The position numbers were made by a program, and so were the translations under genes. A model generated the notes under the pieces. That model was not told the DNA's origin. It did no database searches and worked only from the letters and a program-made list of their open reading frames with translations. A DNA stretch of 64,000 nt. Origin: Cyanophora paradoxa (lineage: Eukaryota; Glaucocystophyceae; Cyanophorales; Cyanophoraceae). Below are positions 46,098 through 56,526 of this stretch, piece by piece. Numbering within the stretch: the stretch's first letter is position 1; the number at the start of each line of letters is the position of its first letter. The DNA lies in the NCBI GenBank assembly GCA_004431415.1, contig QPMI01000061.1, forward strand, positions 62,001 to 126,000, read 5' to 3'.

Positions 46098-49000
46098 CTA
46101 GGAGAGGAGGCGGACGCGGAAGACTCCGGGCTCGGGCTCCGAGAAGGGCAGGGCGCGGCCCTTGAGGAAGGCCTCCACCTGCCCCCGCCCCCGCCCCCGC
46201 CCCGTCAGTCACGTCGCCGTCGCCCGCTGAGCGCTCCCCCCCGCCCCTGCCGGCGGCGCACCTCGGGGCGCAGGCGCGGCCGCAGCCCGTCGCTGTGGTT
46301 CCCCGCTCCCGCGATGATCGTCAAGAACCGACCCGGCGGCGGCGGCGCTGCGCGCGGTCGGCTCGGCGGGGCCCCCGAACAGGGGCACGGGGGCAGGGGA
46401 CCGTCGGGCGGGGGCGCGGGGGCGAGGAAGGGGTGGGCGGCGAGCTTGGCGGCGGCCTCGCGGCAGTGGAGGCCGTGCAGGTCGAGCGTCTCCAGATTGT
46501 CGAGCGCCGCGTTCCTGCCCCGCCCCGCTCGAGCCCCCCGAGGCGCCCCGGGCGCAGACCCGCGCACCGGGCGGCGAAGAGGGCGTCGGCGGCGGCGCGG
46601 TGCAGCGCCGCCGCCCGCTCGCCGTGCGCGGCGGCCTGCGCGGGGTGAGGGGCCGGCGAGACGTCGGGGGGCGGGGGGCGGGGCGGACGCGGCGGGAGAG
46701 CTCGGCGGCGAGGCGGCCGCTCCCCGCGGCGAAGGCCCTCGCCGCGCTCTGCGCGAGCGCCACGTGCCGCCTCTGCTCCCCGTCCGCACCCGCCCGCTCC
46801 CGCCCGTACACCCGCCCTGCAGCCGCCCGCGTCGGGCGGGAGGGGGCCGGCGCGGGGCGGGGCGGGGCGCACGCCAGCCGAGCTCGTCGTCCGCGGCCGG
46901 CGCGTCGGGCGCGTGGAGGCGGCGCCCGAGGCTCGGCAGGCTGAACTCGCTGCGCCAGTCCAGCCCCGCCTCCCCGCGCCGCCCGCCTCGGGCCGGGCGC
47001 GGGGAGCGGCGGCGGGCCGGGGCGGGCGGGGGCTGGAGGGAGGCGTCGAGCTCGCGGCGGGTGGGGAAGCTCTGGCGGAGGAGGGCGGCGGCGGCCGGCT
47101 TGTCGCCCTCGCAGGCGACGAGGGCGGCCTCGAGGGCCTCCGCCTCGGCGCTCGGGAAGCTCTCCGCGAGGTCCGCCAGCTTCATCAGCCGCAGCAGCCT
47201 CTCGCCCCCGCCCCGCCCCCGCTCCTCCCGCCCCCGCCCGCCCCGGCCCCGGCGGCGGCGGGGCGGCGGGACGGCGAGGGCGTCCCGCGGCGCGCGGGGA
47301 GGCGGCACGAGGCCGGCGGCGGCGGCGCCGCCCCGACCGCGGGGCTCGCCGGGCGCTCGGCGGCAGTGGCCGGCGAGGCGCGGCCCGAGGGGCCGCGGGC
47401 GGGGGCCAGGGGAGGGGGGACTGTGGGCGCCGTGGCGGGGGCGGGGCGGGGGGTCGGCGAGGGCGAGGGTGAGGGCGAGGGCCTCAACGGCCGCCTCCAC
47501 GTCCCCGCGTGCTCCCGCAGCGCCCCCGCCACCGCCTCGGGGCCACCGCGGGGAAGACCGCCTGCAGGAAGCGCGCGGCGTGCGCCTCGAGCTCGGCGCG
47601 GGGCGGGGGCGGCGGCGGCGGCGGGCGCGGGGCGGGCGCTGCATGGCGGAGTACTTGGACTCGAGGAGGGCGTCGTCCTCGTCCCCGAGGAAGGCCGCCG
47701 AGGCGCCCCCGGCGGCGAGGAAGGCCTCCGCCTGCTCCCGCCAGAGCTCCTCCGCCGCCCACGCCGCCTCCACCAGCGCCTCCTCGCCCCACCCGCTGTA
47801 GTCCGACCCCGACCCCGACGCCGCCCGCCCCGCGGCGACCCCGGCGAGGCGCTCCGCGACGACCCCGGCGTCCCCGCGCAGGCCGCCGCGGCCCCCGCCC
47901 GGCGCCGCCGCCCAGGCCGCCCAGGCCGCCGCCCCGCCCTCGCCGTCCGAGTCCTGCAGGACGGCCGCCGCCGCGGAGCGGGCCACGGCGGCAGCCGCCT
48001 CGCCGGCGGCCGCCTCGTCCAGCGGGGCCGGGGCCGGGGCCGGCGCCGGGCGGAGCACGGCGATGCCGCAGAGGGCCGAGACCGAGAGGAGCGCCTCGTG
48101 GCGCGCCTCGACCGCCTCCCCGCGGTACACGAACTGCGCCGCCCGTCGCCCGGCGCGCGCGGGCGGGGCGGGGCGGGGCGGGGCGTGCGGGGCGGACCTG
48201 GAAGGCCGGGGCAGGGGGAGGTCGGGGCGCAGGCGAGGGCGCGGCGAGCGTCCGCCAGGTATCCCTCGGCAGGCAGGCGCAGGGAGCCCACGCGGCGCGC
48301 CCCGCCCCCGCCGGCCCCACGAACACCTCCAGCTCCTCCTCCGCCCCGCCCCCGACGGCCCCGCAGGTGCAGGCGCGGCCGGCGCGGCCGGCGGGCGGCG
48401 TGCGGCGGCGGCCTCCCGCGGAGCTCCCCTGGGGCCGGTGGCGGCGCGGGCGGCGGGAAGGGCGGCGCCAAAGGCGGCTGCGCCACCCAGACGTTCCAGG
48501 GAGGCCTGCGCGGGAGCTCATGCGGGAGCGAGGAGAGAACGCGCGTGTCGCCGGCGGAGCTCAGCGCACCACCAGCCCCGGCCGGGCCCGCCTTGACGCG
48601 CGGGGCGGTGGGGAAGGCTCCCTGCCGGCGCCCCGAGGGGCGACTCGGTTCTCCTTGGATGCGGCGGCCCGGGTCCGTTGGCGGCGTGCACGTGCGGATG
48701 CGGCGATGCGCGGTGCACGCCGTTTGCTTGAGGGAGGCCTGGCGGGGCCGCTGGCGGGGCCGCTGGCGGGGCCGGCGAGGACGCGCGCAGGAAAGGGGGC
48801 CGGTAGGGTTTCGGTGCCACTTGCTGCTGTGGGGCTACTGGGACCGACGTTAGAGCGATGGCCTGCGCGTGAAGAATCTTAGTGCAAGGTGATATGCGGG
48901 GGGGGCGGCGTGGCGTTTCGCACCGGTCTGAATTGTGGGTCCGGCGAGCGGCTGGGAGATGCGGCGGCAGCTCCGCGCGCAACATCTCCGTTGCTTAAGG

Positions 49001-49336
49001 CTTTGGCGAAGGAGCGCGGCTGGGCCGCTGCCGGGCCCGGCGCCGCGGAACGAGGCGCTGGAGCTGGCCCGGTCGCGGTTGGCGGGACCTCTTCGCTCAT
49101 GCCCAGAAGCGTTGTGATCGCGGCGTTAAACGAGCCTCCAGAGATCTCCCAGATGGTGGTAAGGACTTCGGGATCTGCAGCGCGGCGCACGTGGCCAGAA
49201 TATCAATTTCATGGGCAGGCACTCGCGCAGAGTTAAGATAGCTTAAGAAGAGCATCTAGATAATGCCAGAGCTATCAATGCGCTCACCGTAGTTCGGGAA
49301 CATCTCCTTCAGCTTTCTCACCTCCGACGCTGCCAT
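46098..49336 (-). CDS. CUE-domain, DUF1771 and Smr-domain protein
   Basis: Starts MAASEVRKLKEMFPNYG at 49336 and ends GVFRVRLLS at 46098. The N-terminal CUE domain (KLKEMFPN ... DPEVLTTIWEISGGSFNAAI) binds ubiquitin in relatives. Two more CUE-like three-helix segments follow: ELEAHAARFLQAVFPAVAPE with ALREHAGDVEAAVEALAL (about 47510-47600), and LMKLADLAESFPSAEAEALE with GDKPAAAALLRQSFP (about 47070-47190). Then a DUF1771 helix pair (HVALAQSAARAFAAGSGRLA; GERAAALHRAAADALF, 46580-46800) and a C-terminal Smr domain (LETLDLHGLHCREAA; LTIIAGAGNHSDGLRPRL; PFSEPEPGVFRVRL). Smr domains are nucleases or RNA-binding modules; plant CID5-7 and animal N4BP2 share the CUE/DUF1771/Smr combination, and yeast Cue2 (CUE plus Smr) cleaves mRNA at stalled ribosomes. 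A ribosome-quality-control role is inference. Confidence 0.85.
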
Positions 49337-49475
49337 TGCGCAAGTAGCTTCGGTTGCGACTGGAAGACGGGTTTTCGCGGCGGTCTGCAGTGTGGAATTG
49401 GTGGCGCGGCGAACGTGAGGGGGGTACACGGTGTCCAGGCAGGGTTCATAGGAGCGGAGCTGCCACAGCGGCGCG
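49337..49475. promoter_or_regulatory. 139-bp bidirectional promoter
   Basis: The shortest divergent start-to-start spacing in the window (CUE/Smr gene and panB). No motif was recognised. Confidence 0.4.
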
Positions 49476-51024
49476 ATGCTGCACCTGCGCTCGCTGGCCC
49501 CACTAGCGGCTGGCTGGGCCCGGCAGCAGCCTGCCCTCTTGAGGATCGCAGCACCGCCGGTTCCTCGGTTGCCGGCCCAGCATCACTGGGTGCAGCAGGC
49601 GCGCTGGGTCACAACGCCGCAGCCGCCGAAGCCGATCTCGATCGTCGACATCCAAGACCGGAAGCGGAAGGGCGTCCCCATCACGATGGCAAGCGCTGCC
49701 GCCGCCAGCCTCGCGCATGTGCGCGTTCGCGTCGTTGACGTATGCGACCGCTCGCATCGCCTGCAGGTTACGGCGTACGACTACCCGTCGGCGGTGCACG
49801 TCGATTCAGCCGGCTTCGACATCCTGCTCGTCGGCGACTCGGTGGGGATGGTGCAGCTCGGCTACGACACGACACTGCCCGTCACGATGGACGAGATGCT
49901 CCACCACTGCCGCTCCGTTGCCCGCGGCGCCCGCCGGCCTCTGCTCGTCGGCGACATGCCCTTCGGTGCGCCGCCCCCCGCCGGCGGGCGCGCTGCCGCG
50001 CTCAGGCGGGGGCGGCAGGGAGCTACGAGGTCTCCGAGGACGACGCCGTGCGGAACGCCATCCGGTTCCTGAAGGAGGCCCGCCGCGCAGCCGCGCCGGG
50101 GGCGCCGGCGGGGGCTGAGGGGGCGCAGGGCGAGATGGACGCCGTGAAGCTGGAGGGCGGCGTGGCGCGGGCGGCGACCGTCGCCCGCGTCGTCCGCTCC
50201 GGCGTCGCCGTCATGGGCCACGTCGGCCTCACCCCGCAGTCCATCAGGCCCGCCCCGCCCCGCCCCGCGCCGCGCCGCCCGCGCCGCGCAGGGCCCGGCG
50301 AGCGGGGCGCAGCGTGCTGGGCGGCTTCCGCTCGCAGGGGCGGAGCGCGGCGGCGGCGAAGCGGCTGCTGGACGACGCGCGGGCGCTGCAGGAGGCGGGG
50401 GCCTTCGCGGTGGTCGTCGAGTGCGTCCCCGAGGGCGTCGCCCGCGCCATCACCGCCGCCCTCGAGATCCCCACCGTCGGCATCGGCGCCGGCGCCGGCA
50501 CCGACGGCCAGGCCCGCCCCGCCCCGTCCCGCCCCGCCCCCTCTCCACGCCCCCCGCCCGCCGCTGAGGGCGGGCGGGGCAGGTCCTCGTGTACCACGAC
50601 CTCGTAGGGCTCTACCAGCACCCGCACCACGCCAAGGCCGGCCCCGCGCCCCGCCTCGCCTCGCCCCGCCGGCCCCGGGTTTGAGGCGCCCCCGCGCAGG
50701 TGACGCCCAAGTTTAGCAAGCGCTTCGGCAACGCGGCGGCCGCCATCCAGTCCGCCCTCGAGGCCTACCGGTCCCCTCCCGCGCCGCCGCCCGCCCCGCT
50801 GCCGCCTCCGCCTGAGGCGCCTCGTGGGCGGGCGGGCGGGTAGGGCGGAGGTCGTGGGCCGGAAGTTCCCGTCGGCGGAGTACTCGCCCTACACGATCCC
50901 CCAGGAGGAGCTTGACGAGTTCCTCGCCTACGCCGCCCGGCCCCCGCCCGGCCTCGCCCCGGCCCCGCGCCCCGGCCCTGGCCCCGCCGCCGGCACCCCG
51001 GACGAGACGATCAAGGTCTACTAG
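49476..51024 (+). CDS. panB: 3-methyl-2-oxobutanoate (ketopantoate) hydroxymethyltransferase, mitochondrial
   Basis: First committed step of pantothenate (vitamin B5/CoA) synthesis: alpha-ketoisovalerate plus methylene-THF gives ketopantoate. The N-terminus ([20 protein letters not shown]) is basic and hydrophobic with few acids, as in a mitochondrial presequence. Family signatures: [84 protein letters not shown]; the catalytic-Glu region [31 protein letters not shown] (across an intron); and [10 protein letters not shown]. An in-frame GC-AG intron (49689-49766, 78 nt without a stop) splits KGVPITM from VTAYDYP. The C-terminal extension carries a degenerate [11 protein letters not shown] and ends IKVY at 51024. 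Presence of panB indicates a pantothenate-autotrophic, plant-, fungus- or alga-like metabolism. Confidence 0.95.
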
Positions 51025-51236
51025 CTGCAGCCGCAGCCCCAGGGATCCGGAGGGCTCGCCGCGCACCGCCGCGCTCCGCCCGCGGCACGCGCCCGCCATC
51101 CTTAAGCTTGCGCTTCAGAAATTCCATTCAGCGAATTAAGCTTATTAATGAGAGAAACGACCGGACAATATAGGCGCCCGGTCGCGGCCAGGAGGCAGAG
51201 GGCAGCATGGAGTGAGCATGCAGAGCGCTGCGGCTG
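51025..51236. other. convergent gap after panB
   Basis: 212 bp, AT-rich from 51100. Holds the 3' ends of panB and the small Cys-rich gene. Confidence 0.4.
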
Positions 51237-51617
51237 TCAGAAACAGTCGTCCACGCTCTCCCACTTGTGGCACCACAAAGCCTCGTCCGCCGCGACGCAC
51301 TCTTCGCACATCACCCAGCCGGGGAACCAAACAGAGGCGCAGAGCTTGTTGCTCTCGTTGTCGCCTTCGCCGCACTCGTCGCAGACGAGCTCCTCCTTCC
51401 AGGACTTGCAATTGCGAGCCCCGCGCCCGCGCCCGCCGCGCCGACGTGAGCGCTTGGGCTTCGCGGTCGTCGATTGGCCATGGCCACCCCTCGCCACGGC
51501 CGGCGGGGCATCGCACGCCGCGCGCGCGGTAGGCGAATTATTTTTGACAGGTTCTCCCGCGGCCGTGGCCTGCTGCGCCGGCGCCGCATTCGTCGAGATC
51601 GGAGAATCAGAGCTCAT
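51237..51617 (-). CDS. small Cys-rich (probable zinc-binding) protein, 126 aa
   Basis: Intronless frame starting MSSDSPISTNAAPA. The N-terminal half is disordered (Ala/Pro/Ser) and followed by a basic patch KPKRSRRRGGRGRG resembling a nuclear-localisation or RNA-binding signal. The C-terminal 50 residues have paired cysteines: VCDECGEGDNESNKLC, then VMCEECV, then LWCHKW and a terminal DDCF. The spacing CxxC-x9-C-x10-CxxC-x8-C is reminiscent of a treble-clef, PHD-like or CW-type fold, with conserved-looking Trp residues (ASVWFPGWVMC). I do not recognise the family. The lack of an intron is unusual for this window. Confidence 0.65.
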   Translation of the reverse strand: MSSDSPISTNAAPAQQATAAGEPVKNNSPTARAACDAPPAVARGGHGQSTTAKPKRSRRRGGRGRGARNCKSWKEELVCDECGEGDNESNKLCASVWFPGWVMCEECVAADEALWCHKWESVDDCF

Positions 51618-51908
51618 GTTTATAAATTAGACGCTAGCTAGCGCTGTCAGGCTGCAGACCGGCTGCTTTAGGGGGTATGCGCATGCGTATACGTACGTAC
51701 GCGGATCAATTGCAAGCGTTATCCGTTAAATGAGACCATCAAGCGAAAGATCTACTGGCTGCATCCGCATCTGCAGCGCTCGTGGCCATGATCATGATTT
51801 ACAGGGCAGGCTGGAGAGTACAAGGGGCCGCGCGGGGCGGCCGGGAAAAAAGCCTGCGGGGGAAAAGCGGTGGCTGAAGAGGGGGGGCTGTACAGGGGCG
51901 GGGGGCGC
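51618..51908. other. tandem gap between two minus-strand genes
   Basis: 291 bp without a supported gene. It includes alternating CGTATACGTACGTACGCG near 51686. Confidence 0.4.
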
Positions 51909-53225
51909 TCATATGCGGGACGAGACGACGACCTCGCGGGGGAGGAGCATGAGGAGGGACTCGAAGGCGGCCTGCGGGGGCCCTCAGCGCCCGAATTCCA
52001 AGCGACGAGGAGGGCGGCGCGGGGGCCGGCAGACCCGGAGCCGCTCGGCGTCCTTCGACTCCAGCGTGAGGAGGACCTTCACCCCGGGAGGCCCGTCTAC
52101 GGGGTACGAGCCCAGCCGCACGTCCCGGTGCCGCTCCACTGAGCCCGCGGCCCGGTCGAGCAGGGGCCGAGGAGCGCGGCGGGGGTACGCGGACCGGCCT
52201 CGTGGAGATAGGCGGCGATGGCCGACTCGGGGGCGCTAACCTCCACCTGCGCCGTCAGGAACGGCGTGCTCCGGAACTGCCCGGGGAGAAGGTCGGCACG
52301 GGGTACAGAACAGGGGGCGGGCGGGGAGGGAGGGACGGCGGACCGTCTCTTTGAAGGTTTCAAACTTGGCCTGGAGGAACTTGGGTACCCCCGGAAAAAT
52401 GTACACGTTTTTTACGTGAAGGAACGGCCAAGGCACGCCCTCCTTGCGCAGCAGCGCGTAGCCCTCTGCGGACGGTCATCAGTCGCCCGGCGCAACGCGA
52501 GCTAAGAGGCGCCTCGGTCCGCGCACGAGGGAAATCGGCCATTTTGAGAACGTACCTGCGTACGAGTCAGCGGGGCGGTCGAGGATGGGGCGCGCGCGCG
52601 ACGGACTCGTTACAGTCCTTGCCTGCGGGGCGCTGGCGTAAGCGGCTGCCCGGGGTTTCACATGAGGGGCCGGCTGCGAACCGTACGTGTCCTTGAGCAT
52701 CGCCTGGTGGCCAGGCCGGGACGGAGGGCGGCTCAGTCGTCAACGGCGCGGGGGGAGGGGTGGAGGGGAGGGGGATGGGGCGGCACCTCAGTCGCAGCGT
52801 CCCGCACAAGCGGAACTCCGAATGCGCGAGCAATGGCCGCCATCGTCACGTCGTCGTGCGTCGGCCCCACACCGCCGCAACAAAGAACGTAGCTGTGAGC
52901 CGAGCTCGCCGTTCGGATTTCAGCAGCTATTTGATCGACATCGTCTTCTAAGAAAGCGATGCGCCGTGTCGCCACTCCGAGAGCACGAAGCTCCTTGACC
53001 TGGGAGGAGCGCGCGCCGGCGAGCGATCGGCGACGCCGGCGAGGGCGGTGGAGGAGCGCACGAGGAAGGACGAATTCAAGTCCGCAACCGAGCCGGACAA
53101 CAATTCACTGCCTGCGGTCGATCATTGGACATGCACGCGTACGCGCAAGCGGCCTCTCCCACGCGCGAACCGATAATAACAATAGCTGCAGACGGAGTTG
53201 CATGTGCGTACCGAAGCTGCGGCAT
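51909..53225 (-). CDS. stand-alone MoCF (molybdopterin-binding/CinA-like) domain protein, FLAD1 N-domain-like
   Basis: Starts MPQLRYAHATPSAAIVIIG at 53225 and ends VVVSSRI at 51909. It matches the N-terminal MoCF domain of FLAD1 and CinA: AAIVIIG|SELLSGSVADLNSSFL|VKELRALGV, then RRIAFLEDDVDQIAAEI, GGVGPTHDDVTMAAIARAFG (the phosphate-binding GGxGPTHDD loop), LHVKNVYIFPGVPKFL, RSTPFLTAQVEVSA and VRLGSYPVDGPPGVKVLLTL. In FLAD1 and CinA-type proteins this domain is linked to FAD or ADP-ribose/NMN hydrolysis. No PAPS-reductase/FAD-synthase domain follows. It shares a 159-bp promoter with the FAD synthase gene, which carries its own MoCF domain. Introns use GTTCGC and GTGCGC donors. Confidence 0.85.
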
Positions 53226-53384
53226 GCGTGTACCGAAGCTGCGGTAGCCGCAGGCCTGCTCTTACTGAATTTGCCGTACCCCTGCTGCGAAGATCAACCG
53301 GGCGCTTTTCAGCCGGCGCACATGCCCAAACCTGAACACGGCTTCAGCGAATAGCTAGCAGCCGCGTGCTTCGCTCACTCGCGA
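53226..53384. promoter_or_regulatory. 159-bp bidirectional promoter, MoCF gene / FAD synthase
   Basis: Lies between divergent start codons of two functionally linked genes. A 16-bp direct repeat (GTACCGAAGCTGCGG, near 53206 and 53231) spans the MoCF start. Confidence 0.45.
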
Positions 53385-55343
53385 ATGGAGCTCCTCAAGG
53401 CGGTCGAGCAGAGCGCCGATGAGGAGCTCAAGCAGCAGTTCATGAAGACCATGACGCTCGTGGGACGCTGTATCGCGCTCTTCGGGTGCGGCCGGATAGG
53501 AGCGCCAAGCGCGACTGAACCGCCCGCTCACCCGATGCCGCGGTGCGCAGCTTCGACGGCATCTCATTCAGCTTCAACGGCGGCAAGGACTCCACCGTGC
53601 TGCTTCATGTGCTGCGGGCGGCTATCGCACAGCACCTGGCTCAAGCAGCACCGAATGGGGGCGCGGTATCCGCGGAGGCCACAAACGCCGCGCTGCGACG
53701 CGTTCGATTCGTCTACTTCAACTCTGCGAACATGTTCCAGGAGATCCACGAGTTCCTCCAGCAAACCAGCGAGCTGTGCGCCGTGCTGCGATCTCCCCGG
53801 TGACCCGACGCGCGCTGGCTGACGTGACGCGCGCTGTGCAGCTACGGGGTTGAGATCAAGTTCTTAGATGCCAACTACAAAGCCGGTCTGAGCGAGCTGA
53901 TTCGCGAAAGCAAGGTCAAGGTCATCTTGATGGGGCAGCGGCAGGGCGACCCTGGCGCAGGTGACCGCGCCAACTGCTCCTTTCAGATTGTTTTTTATTG
54001 AAGTGCTTTCCTTTTCTCTTGCCTCGCAGTGAACCTTGAGCACTTTTCCCCGACGGACCCCGGGTGGCCCCCGATCATTCGTGTGAACGCCATCCTGGAC
54101 TGGACCTACGCCCAGGTGTGGCGCTTCCTCGTCGACTTCAAGCTGCCCTACTGCTCCCTCTACGACCGCGGGTCCGCCCCGGGCTTCGCGTCGCGCCCCG
54201 CCGGGCGGTGCGAGCGGGCGGGGGCAGGTACACGTCGATCGGGGGGCAGCTGGACACGCTGCCGAACCCCGCGCTGAAGAACGCGAACGGGACGTTCAAG
54301 CCGGCGGCGGCGCTGGAGGACTGGTCGCAGGAGCGGGCGGGGCGCATCGCCAAGAAGCCGGCGCCGAGCCCGACGCCGCCCTCCTCCTCCAACTCCTTGC
54401 CCTCCATGTCCCCCTCCGTCTCCTCCTCCTCGCTCAGCGTCCTCTCCGTCTCCAACGGTGCGCCCCCCGCGAGGCCCGCCCTCGCCCCCCCTGATCCCCG
54501 CCCCGCCCCGGCAGCGCCGGGGGGCGCCCCGAGGAGCCACCAGGCGGCCGGCATCATCATCATCGGCGACGAGATACTTAGCGGCAAGGTCGTCGACGCG
54601 AACGGCCCGTTCCTCTGCCGGGAACTGCGGTGCGGGGGGCCGGCGAGGGGGCGCCCCGCGGGGTGTGACCGGGGGCGGGCAGGGAGCTGGGGATCGGGGT
54701 GCGGCAGCTGGCGGTGATCCCGGACGAGCAGACGGCGATCGCGTCGCACGTGGCGGCCTTCGCGCGGCAGTACGACCTCGTCTTCACCACGGGCGGCCTG
54801 GGCCCCACGCACGACGACCGTACCGTCGCCGCCCTCGCCGAGGCCTTCGGCGTCCCCGTCCGCCGCGACCCCGCCCTCGCCGAGGCCGTCGCCGCCTTCT
54901 ACGGCCCCGCCTGCACCGAGGCGCACCTCAGGCAGGCCGACGTCCCCGACGGCTGCCGCCTCCTCGCCGTCCCCAGCGTCCCCTTCCCGACCCTCGTCAT
55001 GAAGAACGTCTTCGTGCTGCCCGGCATCCCCGAGTATGTCCGCCTCAAGATGGGCCTCCTGCGGGAGGAGCTGCGGGGCCACCCCTTCGCCCTCCGCAAG
55101 CTCTTCCTGGACCGCGGCGTGAGCGAGGGGGCCGTCGCGCACCTCCTCGAGGAGACGCAGGCCGCCTTCCCCGGGGTCAAGGTCGGCAGCTACCCCTTCC
55201 TGGAGCGCGACTTCAGCGTCGTCGTCACGCTCGAGGGGAGCCTGCGCGACGAGGAGGCCGTCGAGCGCGCCGCCCGCCACCTCGCCGCCCGCCTGCCCCC
55301 GGGCGCCCTCCTCCGCACCTCCTCCGACAACCTCCCCTTGTAG
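53385..55343 (+). CDS. FAD synthase: PAPS-reductase-like FMN adenylyltransferase domain fused to C-terminal MoCF domain
   Basis: Starts [19 protein letters not shown] and ends SSDNLPL at 55343. The N-terminal domain is eukaryotic FAD synthase (FMN + ATP to FAD): PP-loop [17 protein letters not shown] (about 53560), [27 protein letters not shown] (about 53926), [40 protein letters not shown] and [16 protein letters not shown] (about 54232). After a Ser/Pro linker (54360-54540) comes a full MoCF domain: [59 protein letters not shown] and [14 protein letters not shown]. Human FLAD1 has the reverse order (MoCF then FAD synthase). The divergent neighbour is a second MoCF-only gene. Both halves look complete. 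Confidence 0.92.
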
Positions 55344-55511
55344 CTCCCGCCCCGCCCCGCCCCGCCCCCGCCGCCCCCCGCCCCTCTCAGCCCCCCTATC
55401 GTGCTCTTTCCGTTGTTTCAACTAGTGGCCTACACGAGCCGAGGCGTTGCTGGAAGCGGGTGGCGACGGGAAGGGGCGAGTGGGGAGGCGAGAGGCCGCG
55501 GAAGGAGGCGA
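55344..55511. other. convergent gap
   Basis: 168 bp between the FAD synthase stop and the stop of the minus-strand gene. C-rich near 55350-55400. Confidence 0.4.
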
Positions 55512-56372
55512 CTAGTCCGCGGGGCGGCAGACGGTGAGCGGAAGCGAGCCGCCCGGCGCCGCCTCGAGCTCGAGCGCGCCGGCCAGGCGCGCGGCGGGGC
55601 CCAGGGCGTGCTCGCCCCTGCGGATGGCGTCGGCGGCCGCCCGCGCCACGCGCCGCGCGGCCGCGCCGCCGGCAACCGCGAGGGCCTCGAGCTCGCCCGC
55701 CGGCGAGGCGGCGAGGTGCACGTCGCAGGCCGCCTCCGCGACGGCGCCGGCGGCTCGCGCCGCGTCCAGCAGCCGCCGGTCGAGCGAGAGGAAGACGGCG
55801 GCGGCCGAGGGCGGCGCGCCGGCAGCCGCCGTGAGCGCCGCGTGGAGGGCCCAGAGGACGAGGTTGTCGGGCTGTATCCGATCCGGCACGGGCACGCAGA
55901 GGCGGCCGGCGCCGGCCGGGGCGTGCTCCAGCGCGGCGGCGCAGACCTCCAGCGCAGGGCTCACCGCGTACAGCACGAGGGCGCTCTCCTGCACGAAGGA
56001 GTGCTCCACGAGGCGCTGCAGCCGGTCCGTGACGTCCGCAGCGCCGAGCAGCGAGTACACGAGGCGCGGGGCCCGCGCCGCCCGCAGCGCCCCAGCCGCC
56101 GCTGCGATCGCAGAGGCTGGGACGGAGTTCCGTCCCAGAGGCACGATCTCATCCGCCGCAGCCTGCACGCCGCCGCCGTCCGCGCTCCTGATGATGCTGG
56201 GGACGCGGGCGCGGAAGCTGCCCTCGCGGAAGTCCTCCGGCGAGACGCCGCTGTCCGAGCGCTCGGCGCTGCCGGCCACCTGCAGCGAAAGCTGCAGCGA
56301 GACGGCCAGCACGAGCGCCAGCGCCGCCGCTGGCCGGGCCGGTCGCTCCCACGCCGGCCGGCCCGCGCGCAT
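55512..56372 (-). CDS. uncharacterised protein with N-terminal signal peptide or anchor
   Basis: Single-exon frame of 286 aa from ATG at 56372. N-terminus MRAGRPAWERPARPAAALAL followed by VLAVSLQLSLQVAGSAE looks like a signal peptide or signal anchor. The rest is Ala/Val/Leu-rich and apparently folded: PRLVYSLLGAADVTDRLQRL, ALVLYAVSPALEVCAAALEH, RIQPDNLVLWALHAAL and SAAAVFLSLDRRLLDAARAA. The alternating strand/helix pattern suggests an alpha/beta fold of a secretory-pathway protein. I do not recognise the family. The absence of introns contrasts with its neighbours. It is divergent from NFRKB with 154 bp between starts. Confidence 0.65.
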   Translation of the reverse strand: MRAGRPAWERPARPAAALALVLAVSLQLSLQVAGSAERSDSGVSPEDFREGSFRARVPSIIRSADGGGVQAAADEIVPLGRNSVPASAIAAAAGALRAARAPRLVYSLLGAADVTDRLQRLVEHSFVQESALVLYAVSPALEVCAAALEHAPAGAGRLCVPVPDRIQPDNLVLWALHAALTAAAGAPPSAAAVFLSLDRRLLDAARAAGAVAEAACDVHLAASPAGELEALAVAGGAAARRVARAAADAIRRGEHALGPAARLAGALELEAAPGGSLPLTVCRPAD

Positions 56373-56526
56373 TAGCCTGGGAGAGCCTCGGTGCACTTCT
56401 CGCTGCTCTGGGGGCTCTGCGTGGCTGCTAGCTGCAAGGTGAAATGACCAAGGGAAAGGGATCGAATCCGGCAAGGGTTCGATTGGGGACACCGGCTTTC
56501 CCGCGTCGAGCCTGGGCTTTCCCGCG
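56373..56526. promoter_or_regulatory. 154-bp bidirectional promoter upstream of NFRKB
   Basis: Lies between divergent start codons; no motif recognised. Confidence 0.35.

Noticed and set aside
56475-56500. GGGTTCGATTGGGGA segment resembling a tRNA T-arm
   Set aside because: No acceptor, D or anticodon arms could be folded around it, and it lies in the promoter of NFRKB.
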